Shown piece after piece: positions 46,499 through 58,400 of a DNA stretch of 64,000 nucleotides (its first letter is position 1; each line of letters starts with the position of its first letter). Where the stretch lies: NCBI GenBank assembly GCA_036898135.1, contig CM072512.1, positions 13,015,312-13,079,311 of the forward strand, in the 5' to 3' direction. Source of the DNA: Oncomelania hupensis. Taxonomy: Eukaryota > Mollusca > Gastropoda > Littorinimorpha > Pomatiopsidae. Position numbers and translations under genes: made by a program. The notes beneath the pieces are model-generated. The model did not search any database. It was not told the DNA's origin and saw only the letters and a list, made by a program, of their open reading frames with translations.

Positions 46499-46547
46499 GC
46501 ACAGGCGCTTGTATCTGTCCAGCTTGTCCAGATACAAGCGCCTGTGC
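46499..46547. repeat. perfect hairpin, 19-bp arms
   Basis: GCACAGGCGCTTGTATCTG and its exact reverse complement with an 11-base loop, 34 bases after the previous hairpin. Single arms recur at about 45816-45836 and 40947-40964. Confidence 0.9.
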
Positions 46548-46712
46548 ATTATATTTACTGCAGAAAGGCATTGAGCCAAACGACATTGGGTGGCTGAGTA
46601 AACATTATTTGTTGTAGCGGTCGTGTCTTCGTAACTGTCCCACTTCTAGGATTTCATTGTAGGTAGTTTTGAACAAGGTTTGTTTAGAAAGTGGTTGCTG
46701 ACCAGTTGAACA

Positions 46713-47345
46713 TTACATTACATTACATGATTATTGCTTGAGGTCCAGCGGACTCTTCCGAGCCAAATCAGGACCAGTACAGCCGAATCAGGACCACAAA
46801 ATCAAGACCACAACTTCGCTGAAAGAGGACAAGCCCCTGATCCACATAAAAGATCTGCTGAAACAACCCCAGTGGCAACACTGAAGGCACTCCACCAACC
46901 GGTCACTTTACAATAAAGACATCCCACGCAGGGGGTGCTGAGGCTATACTCTAATTTATCGAACCCCCGTTTACAAAAACAAAATATAATATGAACATCA
47001 TTTTAAAATATCAACAAAACACATACATATAAATTGCCTACATTGGCAAATAATAACATCATAGGATGCCCCAGTGACCACCTGGAAGAATGCGTCCAAT
47101 ATTTCCAAGCTGATCCAACAGACCTCATACACAAATGAGGAGTTTTGTCCCAGAAGAGTTTTCAAGAAAAAAGGTAGGCGACTGGTCTAGCGAAGAAGAA
47201 GATTGTATAGTAGATTGATAGAACAGAATAAGAATTAGAAAGAACAAAGGAGAAAGACAGCGACAGTGGGAATTTAAAGCACTAAATTTCCAGAAAGTGG
47301 GGATACTATTTATACTGAAACCCCCGGCACCCCTACGGGATGGGG
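46713..47345 (+). repeat. ~0.6-kb repeat family, copy 2
   Basis: Same blocks as 44509-45085 with an extra duplicated CAGGACC segment near the start. Confidence 0.9.
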
Positions 47346-47349
47346 AAGA

Positions 47350-49065
47350 GGGTGGGGGGGGGGGGAGCAGTTGAACAAAGGAGACCAAAACAGAACTAAA
47401 ACAAACAATAACTTATCATTAGTGGTTTATTGTTTATTGACAAGGAGATTCTTAATACACTATAGTGCATTTATAACTATGCACCAGAGAATCATTAACC
47501 AACAATACTTACGGACCACGCAAAAAACAACAACTGATATCAGATCAATATGTTGACAAGAATATCAAATATCTCCACACACAAAAAAACAACTCACGAT
47601 TCCACGACAAAAATATTGCTGTTAATATCAAATTAAAGAGGGACGTATTAATATGTAAAAGACAACTGGTGTCTGAATGATATGTACTCTGTAAATCAAT
47701 GAACATTTTAGACAATGACCAATAATAGGCCAGTTTTCACTAAACAGGCGACCTTAACGCTAATGAGTGTCAAGAGATCTATCAAGCATAGGGTGTGAGC
47801 AGGTCTTTGCCCTCTGACACTGAGATTGGGGTCAGCGTCGCTTTTGGGTGGACTGCCTCTATAAAGCTGAGCAGCAGCACGATAGGACCAAAACATCTGT
47901 TCACACAGTTATCCACACAAAAAAATCTTCCTGCTTGGACCAAACGTATCTACATCAAGAGAACGCTGACAAAAGAAAACTGTCTCGCAACATCAACTAA
48001 AACCAACAAACATCCCTCGAAGAGATAAGAAAACGGAGCAAAAATATTCGACATTGCGCTTTTCCAGCTCCAGAGATGCTCAAGGCGCTGGTCGATACAG
48101 GATCTGACTCAAGCCGCCCGAGGCGCCCGCCTCTAACCTTTGGGCGCATAGTCTGACGGCCTCAGACGCCCATGCACAATCCTGGGCGACCGGAGATGGG
48201 GAGAAGGGACCTAGTGTGTGCTAGGTGCATTTGGGTAGCCGACCCTTGCCCGTCTTGGACATGAGATTTCTGGTTATTAATACGCAGTTTTCTCATTACA
48301 TAATTATGGTAACATTTTCATAACAGCAAAGTATATTTACAAAAATATAGTTTTTCTCATTACATATGGTAACATTTCCAAAACATCGATATATATGCAA
48401 CAACAATTTTTCAAGCATTGTGCATGCACTTATCAAAAGAAAAGGCACAAAGCTATTGCCCAAGAAGGCTTGATATGCAAAAGATATGTCAACAATATTT
48501 GATACGTGGCTTGTAAATCTGTTGAGATACAAATCTGAGATTCACAGAGAATCCAGACCCAGGAAACTCAAAAACTGTTTGGAATGAATTTTCATTATCA
48601 GTGTGCTTGGTGCACCATCTTCATCCTGATAAGTGATCCAAAGTCCAATGCTCAATTTCTCAATATTCAATGTTGCTTTCTTCTGCGCACTCTTCTTACA
48701 CAGAAGAATGAAAAACAGTTAGATCCACTGTCAGGGTTGTACACAGCAGCTCAATGCCTATGTGAATAGCACTCTTAGGTTATCCCACATTTTGCTGGCT
48801 GCGGGCTATTTATAGCTTGCCTACACCCTCCCTTTCAGTGAAAGGATAGGAAAGAAGAGCACTGGCAAAGCTATTTATAGCTAGCCTGGCTGAACTAGCT
48901 TCAAAACCTAAAAGCTTTGGTTGAGTCGGTGTGTGTACACTTCTAAAAACAAAGAAGAGGTATTCATAGCATTGATCTTTTTTGAGGTTCTTTTTTTGTT
49001 CTGAGGGATGTGTGGGAATTTGGAAGGTTCTATTTACGATTTCTTGGCCTGTTGTACTGGCTGCA
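47350..49065. other. stretch without recognised gene
   Basis: Contains dispersed repeats at 47727-47855 and 48055-48265 (AGCCGCCCGAGGCGCC family, copy 3) and nothing coding that I can support. Confidence 0.5.
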
Positions 49066-49069
49066 TGTA

Positions 49070-49345
49070 AAGGTGGAAAAGGTGACCCCGTAACCTTGCG
49101 GTCGTTGGAGAGGGATGCGCCTGGGACCTCCATTTTCTCTAGGCCAGCTTAATGAGGGCGGTGCCTATCTCCTCTCCCTCCCTGCTTTACCTTCCCCAGT
49201 TCTAAACAGATCCAGGGACCCATTCACGGCCAGCTGGGTGAACTGGGATGTCCCGTGCGCTTATTTCAATCTGTGCTGTCTGGTGTTTGCCTTCCAAGCA
49301 CGGTCACCAGCCCAAGTACTAATCCCTGCCTATGCTGCATAAACT
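49070..49345. repeat. SINE-like repeat, diverged relative of 6550-6730
   Basis: Shares GTAACCTTGCGGTCGTTGGA-type opening, the GGCCAGCTTAATGAGGG block and the CCCTGCTTTACCTTCCCC block in the same order as at 6.6 kb. Confidence 0.55.
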
Positions 49346-49399
49346 GTAACATTGCTAGCGCGTGACCAGATCACTACACCACTCTCAATTAGTTATTCA

Positions 49400-50010
49400 T
49401 TGCTTACAGGGTCCAGCGGACTGCAAAGAGCCCAATCAGGACCACAAAATCAAGACCATTTGGTTGAAAGAGGACTCACTCCTGATCTGTATGAAAGATC
49501 TGTTGGAACAACCCTAGTGGTAACACTGAAGGCACTCCACCAGCTGGTCACTTTACAATAAAGGCACTCCATGCAGAGGACGGTGAGGCTATACTCTAAT
49601 TTATCGACCCTTGGTTACAAAAACAAAATAGAATATAAACATCATTATAAAATATCAACAAAACACATACATATAAAATGCCTACAATGCTAAATAATAA
49701 TATCATAGGGAGCCCTAGTGACCATTTGGCAGAAAGCATCCAATATACCCAAGCTGGTCCAAAAGACCTTATACACAAACGAGGAGTTTTGGAAGAGTTT
49801 TCAAGAAAAAAGGTAGGTGACTGGTCTAGCGAAGAAGATAGTATAGTAGATTGATAAACAGAGTAGAAATGAAAAAGAACAAAGGAGAAAAACAGTAACA
49901 GTGGGAATTTGAAGCACTAAATTTCCAGAAAGTGGGGATGCTCGGCCTAGCCTGAACCTTATTTCATAGCCTATTGCTGTCAACTGCCCGTTCAAACTTT
50001 TTTTTTTTTT
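49400..50010 (+). repeat. ~0.6-kb repeat family, copy 3
   Basis: Same blocks; shares with the 52.7-kb copy a distinct 3' end (GCTCGGCCTAGCCTGAACC) and a run of T. Confidence 0.9.
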
Positions 50011-50012
50011 TG

Positions 50013-50105
50013 GGCCATTTGGCAGAAGGCGTCCAATATTGCCAGGCTGACCCAACAGACCTCATACACAAATGAAGGGTTTTGGAAGAGTTCTCAAGAA
50101 AAAAG
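50013..50105 (+). repeat. ~0.6-kb repeat family, internal fragment
   Basis: Only the GGCAGAAGGCGTCCAATATT to TCAAGAAAAAAGG portion, joined to copy 3 by a T run. Confidence 0.85.
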
Positions 50106-50116
50106 GTTTTGATTGA

Positions 50117-50690
50117 TTGATTTATTATTGCTTTAGGTCCAGCGGACTCTTCCGAGCCAAATCAGGACCGGACAACCCCCGATCCGCATAAAAGATCTGT
50201 TGAAACAACCCCAGTGGGAAAATTGAATGCCCTCCACCGGCCTGTCACTTTACAATAAAGACATCCCACGCGAGGGACGGCTGAGGGTTGACCTCAACTA
50301 CGCGAACTCCCCGATTACAAAAACAAAATAGAATACAAACATCATTATAAATCATCAACAAAAAACATACATATAAAATGCCTATAGTGCTAAATAGTAC
50401 ATTCATAGGAAGCCCTAGTGACCACCCGGCAGAAAGCGTCCAACATTCCCAAGCTGATCCAACAGACCTCATACACAAACAAGGAGTCTTGTCCAGGAAG
50501 AGTTTTCAAGAAAAAAGGTAGGTCATTGATCTAGCGAAGAAGAAGATAGTATAGCAGAGTGGAAGGACAGATCGGGAATGGGAAAGAGCAAATGAGGAAG
50601 TTTGAATTTAAAGCACTAAATTTCCAGAAAGTGGGGATACTATTTATACTGAAACCCCCGGCACTCCAACGGGGGGAACTGTTGCCGCAG
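50117..50690 (+). repeat. ~0.6-kb repeat family, copy 4
   Basis: Near full length, same blocks and same orientation as the others. Confidence 0.9.
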
Positions 50691-50794
50691 TTAATTTGTC
50701 ATGCCTACAAAGGCAAGACAGGTTTTCAACTGGGGCTTTCACTGTACCCTTTATAGGTTAGAACAATCTACAGTGGCAAGATTGCTCATGACCC

Positions 50795-50975
50795 CAAGGG
50801 GTAAGAAAAAAGGTAGGTGACTGGTTTACCGAAGAAGATTGTACAGCGAACAGATTAGGAATGAGAAATAACAAAGAAGAAAGACAGCGACAGTGGGAAT
50901 TTAAAGCACTAAATTTCCAAAAAACATTAATAGGGATACTATTTGTACAGAAACCCCCGGCATCCCCACTGAGTA
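50795..50975 (+). repeat. ~0.6-kb repeat family, 3' fragment
   Basis: From AAGAAAAAAGGTAGGTGACT to AAACCCCCGGCATCCC only. Confidence 0.85.
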
Positions 50976-50999
50976 CCACTCTCAATGCAGAAACTGTAT

Positions 51000-52367
51000 A
51001 ACAGGAAACACACCTTATAAAGGGACTGAATTTCTTCTCAAACTGTGTACACTCTTATTTGAGAGCTTTGGCCTCAATGATACAGTGTAAAACTCTCCTA
51101 TGATCATAACTTCCTAGTGTAAACACAAACCAAAAAGGAACTCAAGACTCATTTCAAGTTGTTGGGCATGATGTACGCCCAGTTTGTGTATGCTTTGTGC
51201 AACCCTGACAGTGTAGCATGCCACTGCAATCATGCACACAGAAATTCTCATCGCTTGTCCGAAGTACAGTCAACAAAACAATCATGTCAACTAACTACAA
51301 CTGTACATAAAAAACAAAACAAACAAACTTAGAGAATATTGCAAAACTGCCAGACAAAAAAATAATGGCCATTTTGTATGTGTATAATTTAACTGTGAAA
51401 GAGTCCTTGTGCATTTAGCATGAACATCAATCTTAAACCCTGTGATGATACACAACACTTGGCCCATATTGATTAAACTGCATCACCATCACTAACATCA
51501 TCATCAATCACCTGCACAAGCTGCATAAACTCTTCACCATAGCCATCATCATCACCATAACTGACCATTAGCACCACAGTAATCATCAACAAAAACTTCG
51601 TAATCACATTGCTATCATCGCTTTTACCATCATAATAATCGTCACTATCACCATCAATTTCCTCCTCCTCCTCCTCACCATTATATAATTCAGCTTCATT
51701 CACAAGCCAAGAGATCGAATCTGATTAAACGGTCTGGATAAAATAAATATACTGAATAGAATACTATACAGGTCTAACTCTTTTACGTACAGAGCCGTAG
51801 CATATAAGTTCACAGATGTGTGTGTATGTGTCATATCCCTCACCCCTGAACTCACACACACACACACACAATCAAATAACCTCAAATATTCATGAGCAAT
51901 AAAAAGTGTCTACCCAAATCACATACATAAACAAATATAAATACGTAAAAATAAATCAATCAAATAGCTAATACCACAACGCGGAAATACCACAGTACAA
52001 TTTTGATTGAATCAAGGGAAGTAATTTACATCTGTTTTCAATTATTTTGCTCAAAATCAATGCTAAAACCTCTGTGGTGTAATAAAGGTGTATATACACA
52101 AAATTCACCTACCTGATCCATTTTGATTATTTAAAAACTGAAGGAAAAAAATATCCAAAATCAATTTCTAGTGAGGCATGCACAAACAATAATTAATTTT
52201 AGTTTTACATGAAATAAATACAATGTGAAAAAAAAAAAGAACAAATTGCACAGATGCAACATCGAAGGCACACATTTGTGGCATTGTGCCAAACACTTCA
52301 CAAGAAAAACAGTAACAATTAAAAAAAGCAGAGTATCCAACAGAGTATATATATATAACTCAATATT

Positions 52368-52453
<86 letters not shown>

Positions 52454-52640
52454 ACACTCCCTCCCGCTCTCTCACAATAAGAAAAAATAAATAAACAACA
52501 CCCCTTTCCCACCCCCTCCCCCCACCTTTCCCCCATGAAAAAAAAGGAAAGAAAGAAAAGAGAAAAGAAATACTGCTTGGATAAACGATTCCAACAACCA
52601 CAGGTTTAAAAACAAGGAGCATATCCCAAAGGTACTAGGT
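51000..52640. other. stretch without recognised gene
   Basis: Contains a (CAT)-rich low-complexity stretch at 51480-51690, (CT)n at 52371-52424 and (TA)n at 52425-52452. The frames seen here are low complexity. Confidence 0.5.
52371..52452. repeat. (CT)n followed by (TA)n microsatellite
   Basis: About 26 CT units then about 14 TA units. Confidence 0.95.
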
Positions 52641-52664
52641 CGGCCTAGGTAGGTAGTTAGTTTT

Positions 52665-53250
52665 TCATTGCTTACAAGGTCCAGGGGACTGCAAAGAGCC
52701 CAATCAGGACAACAAAATCAAGACCACAACTTGGTTGAAAGAGGACTCACTCCTGATCCGTATAAAAGATCTGCTGAAACAACCCTAGTGGTAGCAATGA
52801 AGGCACTCCACCAGCTGGTCACTGAGGCAATACTCTAATTTATCAAACCCCCGTTTACAAAAAACAAAATAGAATATAAACATCATTATAAAATATCAAC
52901 AAAGCACGTACATATAAAATGTCTACATTGCTAAATAATAATATTAAGGAAGCCCTAGTGACCATTTGGCAGAAAGCGTCCAATATACCCAAGCTGGTCC
53001 AAAAGACCTTATACACAAATGAGGAGTTTTGGAAGAGTTTTCAAGAAAAAAGGTAGGTGACCGGTCTAGCGAAGAAGATAGTATAGCAGATTGATAGACT
53101 AGTGTAGGAATGAGAAAGAACAAAGGAGAAAAACAGTGACAGTGGGAATTTGAAGCACTACATTTCCAGAAAGTGGGGATGCTCGGCCTAGCCTGAACCT
53201 TATTTCATAGCCTATTGCTGTCAACTGCCCGTACAAATTTTTTTTTTTTT
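52665..53250 (+). repeat. ~0.6-kb repeat family, copy 5
   Basis: Closest to copy 3: same CATTGCTTACA start and same GCTCGGCCTAGCCTGAACC end. Confidence 0.9.
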
Positions 53251-53548
53251 AAATCAGGCACTGTGTCTGCTGGAGCCTATATAAAAAACCACCCAAGAAA
53301 TTATGGTTTCCTAGAATGGTCACTTGCACCCATAAAAATGATTTCAACAAACCCCTCGCGACATACATATATATAAATATAATAATAATCATGATATGTA
53401 AGAATGAGCACAGAAACTTGGCCCATCTGTCTCGCAAGTCAGATCAATGATAACAACTGAGTACAGACAAAATAAATATACAGAAATCTTCTTTGGCTTT
53501 GACTTCAGATATCTATCTATCTAGTGCAGTTTATATTAAATTTCCTGA

Positions 53549-53551
<3 letters not shown>

Positions 53552-53601
<50 letters not shown>
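53552..53601. repeat. (CT)n microsatellite
   Basis: About 25 CT units followed by a short (CA)n. Confidence 0.95.
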
Positions 53602-53604
<3 letters not shown>

Positions 53605-53644
53605 CACACACACACACAAAACCTTCCCTTCATAACCTTATGCA

Positions 53645-54135
53645 CATGAGAAGAACATGTTCTACCGGTGGCTGCCGGTGAAGTTTCGCATTCAATTCAA
53701 GGTCTGCGTTTTGGCTTTTCGGTTCTTTGAAGGCACACTACCATCCTACCTAGCCAGTGCACTTGTAGCCTATAAACCAACTCGGGCACTACGTTCTTTG
53801 TCTGAACGTCTTTTGACAGCGCCACGCCGAAATATGAAAACTTTCGGAGAACGTGCATTTTCTTTTGCTGCGCCTACTCTCTGGAATTTGCTGCCGGCAA
53901 ACATGAGAGGCGTACCTGACTTGGCGACATTCAAATCGCAACTGAAAACGTATCTGTTCAAGCTTGCATTCAAATAATTATTATTATTATTGTTTTTTTT
54001 TTTTTTATTGTAATGTTATGTCATATGTGTTGTAATGACATGATGTACAATGGATGAATGCGAGTGGGTGCGCAATGAGTCACAATGTGAGATTTGCGCG
54101 ATATAAGTACCATTCATTATTATTATTATTATTAA
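53645..54135 (+). mobile_element. LINE 3' end with intact RT C-terminal frame
   Basis: From about 53657 an open frame of 106 codons ends at 53977, followed by ~140 bp and the tail GCGCGATATAAGTACC plus (ATT)n. It encodes the widespread non-LTR RT C terminus: RWLPVKFRIQFKV, LPSYLASALV, LRSLSERLLTAPR, TFGERAFSFAAPTLWNLLP, FKSQLKTYLFKLAF. Severely 5'-truncated; different family from the 41-kb fragment. Confidence 0.85.
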
Positions 54136-54342
54136 AATCACTAAACAAATTTTTGTCAACATTATTTGCAAACTTGACCATGCCTCAACACTCAATCGAT
54201 CAATCAATTTATCAAACATTTGTCTATTCACTTGATTAGGTGAAACTGGATAGTTTAAATTAACAAGAATGAAAATATAATCCAAACACTAAGAGAAAGA
54301 ACAGTTGAATAAACCCACCAAAAAATTCACTGTAGCAGTCAT

Positions 54343-54343
54343 G

Positions 54344-54411
<68 letters not shown>
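54343..54411. repeat. (AAT)n microsatellite
   Basis: About 23 units. Confidence 0.95.
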
Positions 54412-54499
54412 CGTAAAAATGTGTTCATTTAAGATTTTTATATGGAAAGTTACTATTATTATTATTATTCTTGTTGTTATTATTATAATTATTCTTAAC

Positions 54500-54504
<5 letters not shown>

Positions 54505-54573
<69 letters not shown>

Positions 54574-54585
54574 TTATTATTATCA
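54505..54585. repeat. (TTA)n microsatellite bordering right-hand copy
   Basis: Homology with the start of the window begins here. Confidence 0.95.
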
Positions 54586-55149
54586 ATTTAATATGGTTAA
54601 AACTAAGAACTGAAAAAACAAAACAAAATGATATCGCATTTCAATGTTCTTATCTTTACAATTACATTACAAGATATTTTCTACTTTTTTTTGTGTGCTT
54701 GTTTTTCAGTAAACAGTTTGGGTATTAGGTAAATAAAATCACAATTTGTCAAAAACAGATGTTTGTTACAATTCTTGAATCATATAAAAGAATGTCACTT
54801 CTAACAGCAACAACAACAGCAGAAGCAGCAACAGCAACATAAATCACACGTTAAAAAAATTTGCGTTCACTCACAATTCTTGTATCAGATATGATATCAA
54901 GAAAGATTACGCCTCCCAAACAGTTCTTATAATTGTAATTAAGTAAATGAAAAAAAAAAATGTGTGGGCTAAATTTATTTTAAAAAAAGAAAAGATGTCT
55001 CTGGCTGGTACAGAATAGAACAACCCCCTTAGATGTTTACTGAGCATAGCCAAGTATAATGTATTTAGGTTAGTATATTAAAGCCCTGTAATGAAAAGTG
55101 CAGAGGAGGGCAAAAACAAACACAACTCAAGCATTCACACACAACATCA

Positions 55150-55416
55150 TCATATCTGCGAATCATTCGTATAAGCAGAGTTCACGTAAGCCCCTGTGGG
55201 TTCAGGACTGCTCACTTCTAGGGTCGCCGCATCCCCGCCGCTTGCCGCCACTGTGACGGACGCTGGATCTGCTGGCTGCGTCCTGGTCATGTTTACTGGA
55301 GCTGCTGACTTGCCTGAGCTGACGGATGAAGCTGCTGCGACTGTCTGCTCCTCATCCAGACGTGCATAACCAAAGCTTCCCTCTGTCTCTGCCGCCCTCT
55401 GTCCATTACCACCAAT
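55150..55416 (-). CDS. exon: cytoplasmic tail, right-hand copy, four residues longer
   Basis: 89 codons including the stop, against 85 on the left. The extra 12 bases add Asn-Met-Thr-Arg after SAAPV, with no frame change. The Tyr-Val-Asn motif and the C-terminal Ser-Gln-Ile are unchanged. Confidence 0.8.
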   Translation of the reverse strand: MGGNGQRAAETEGSFGYARLDEEQTVAAASSVSSGKSAAPVNMTRTQPADPASVTVAASGGDAATLEVSSPEPTGAYVNSAYTNDSQI

Positions 55417-58400
55417 CTGAGAACCCCAACAATCAGATGGTAATGTAACAATACAGGGCGCGGTCTAGCACTTTTTCTTCATTTAAACTGGAAGTGCGTC
55501 ACTCTCAAGAGATTGCTAGTACAGAAAGCGGAGGAGAATGAAATTTGTTAATTTTGGGGGGGGGGTTTGACTGCATCCAATAGCATTAGTGAATGGAGGG
55601 AGGAAACCGAAATACCTGGAACAATAACCCTTGGTGACCCAAGTATTCCAAGTCAGGCAAGTTCGTCCCCGGCGGGGTTCAAACCCGCAACCTTTGGCAT
55701 TTGAAACCAGCTCACTATTAACTGCACTACCAGGCCACCATACTATAATGACAATATTTATAAAAGTGGTAGTTATAGTTTGTAGCAGTAGTAGTAGCAG
55801 TAGAAGTATTGGTAGTAGTAGTAGTAGTAGTAGTAGAGTAGTGGTAGTAATATCTATAGTTTGTTATGTTTGTAGTTAACATTTTCTGTATGCTTCTTAG
55901 TGGCCAGAACTGTCTTTAGATCAGGCAAACAAATAATAATGATAATAAAAATGTAAGGAAAAATAAAAATAAATAATAATAATTATGGTGGTGGCATTTA
56001 TAGCTTTCCTATAAATAAAACAGTTTAAAGAGAGGCTATACATACTATTTTTCTATCATCCAGAAATTATTATAGATTTCTCATGACATTCTATTGATTC
56101 TTGTTTATATTTAATCATTCCTTTGTTTAATAATTTATTATTTTCTCTTTCTTCTTTTCATATGTTATAATAATAGGTAATTTATTATTTTTGGGGTATA
56201 ATGTGCTTTATTTTTTGTCAGGCGCGAGCGTGTTTGCCTGCTTGTGCGTTTACGTGTATCCAAAACTTATTTTTTTATGTAGCTAGTGCTAGCAATTGAG
56301 CAAGAGAAATGTAAGCCTGCATGAGCACAATGTTTGTAAGGTACTGCGTTAAACATGCATCATCATCATCATCATCAAAACAACCCTACTTTAAGAAGTG
56401 GAAACACTTACACCAAAGACAGTGGGTGAATAATTATGTACCAAGTCATGTTCCTGCTAGTATGCTAGTTCCCACCACCCACCATCCTACCCACTCACTC
56501 CCCCCAAAAATAAATTTAAAAAAATAAGACAGACCACAAATAATAAATATATATATATATACCAAGGAGTACTAAAGACTTTAGTACTCCTTGATATATA
56601 CATAAAATTTGACAGCGTCACAAAGCAGATAGACACATACGTGAACTTGTTGATGTCCAGGAAAGGCAGGGTTTTCAAACGCCACTGACTCTGGCATTTT
56701 GGATCGTGCGTGGTGCGGCGGAACCTGCACAAACGCACACATACATACACACGCATGCACACACAAAACACACCCACGCATACAGTTTTTTGCCTTAGGA
56801 CACGGTGAACAGAATTTTAATGAAAGTCAAAGGTTAAAAAATCCCCTAAAAGAATTACGGTCACAAATAAAACGCTATGTGATATACCCACAAAACAGTG
56901 ACAGAAACACTGTCAAAGATGCAAGTCTTTATTGTGAAGAAAGTGTCTTCTGGTGAGGTTAAAACCAGACAACACAACAGGGTTGCGTAAAACACAGTGA
57001 CGAAGCAGTCTTGCCAATTGATACTAAAGGACGGCAGTAACCATAGCATCTAGGATATTTTTTCCTTAAAGGGACCCAACATCACATATTTCAATGTCAC
57101 AGATCCTTTTGAAATTTCACAGTGAGTGTTGCCTCAATTTGGAAACACTACTTCCCCCCCCCCCCCCCCCCTCCATTTTTCCATCTTTCCACCTTCCACA
57201 AACGATTTTTAAAAAAATATAACCCGTTTCAAAAGTACGTTTTCTTTTATATAAATCGATGAATTCATGTGTTGATATGCCTGCTAATAGAATCAAGGTT
57301 GAGTTTTAAAATACCACCGCTGCGAAAGTTGTGTACAGTAGGCGCAGTCGGTTAGTTACTAAACAAGAAAGAGGAATAGGAACACACAGAGGACAGCTAG
57401 CATACAAAATGTACAATAATGAGAAACCAACCTGTACACAACAGTCAAGGAAGGCTCGTTGTGACAAAGACAAGACAAAACTATACAATGCAGATGTTAG
57501 AGCTCAGCTCTTCATCAGGCGGACACAACACAAGAGGCAACAAAACAATACTTCTCAACAGGACTCCAACAAAAACAAGCTTTGCACACAATTGTTTCTC
57601 GTTATTATATTTATACAGTGGAACCTCCGGTATCCGGCTCTTTGGTATACGACTCCCTCCGTTATGTGACCTGAAAACTTCTGACCGATTCACTTCCAAT
57701 AATAAATTACCTCTGGTATGCGACAACCTCGTTTATGCGACCAGCGACCGTGTCTTAAGCCCTTTATACGACCGTCTTAGGGCAATTTAAAAGAGATATC
57801 AGTTAATTTGCTGTCTGTACCTTTCGTTTTTTCTCTCATGTTAGTGTACGCCTGCTGTTGTCTGCTATTTCCGGTTCGCAAATAAGGGACATTACTCTCC
57901 TACACTGGCTGTCAAAATGGCGTCGCGCAAGAGGAACGTTTTGAGTTTGGCAGAGAGAATGAAAGTGATTGAAAGAAGTGAAAATGGGGAGAGTTGTTAG
58001 TCTATTGCAAGAAGTTTAGACGTTGGGAAGACCCAAATTCAGCTCATCATAAAGGATAAGGAATCTGTGAAACTACGATGGGAGAGTGGAGAAAGTGGCG
58101 AAAACGGAAACATCGAAACTGAGAGCTTCTGCACTGACAGACTTGGATGAACGCGTCTGGCAGTGGTTCGACTGTTTTCTATTTTTGAAGTTGTGAATAA
58201 AAGACAAATCTAAAAATGAAACATGTTTTACAGTTTCCTTTGTCAGAGAATACATGCTGGTGAGTGTGAAAATTATGACTACATACCCCTCCGAGCCTGA
58301 CCCCCCTCCCCCCCACCCCACCCCTTGTTTCCGGTATAAGACCACCTCTATTATAAGACCGTTTTTTCTCAGATTTTGGACGGTCGTATACCGGAGGTTC

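Noticed and set aside
44551..50478. Repeated minus-strand frames (for example WSLGLPMMLLFSNVGILYVCV)
   Set aside because: They fall in copies of the ~0.6-kb repeat; frames differ and break among copies, so not taken as coding.
51473..51703. Asp/Glu-rich 76-codon frame
   Set aside because: Low-complexity CAT/CCT-rich DNA with no domain, and no support from neighbours.
54289..54613. Ile/Tyr-rich frames
   Set aside because: Encoded by (AAT)n and (TTA)n microsatellites.
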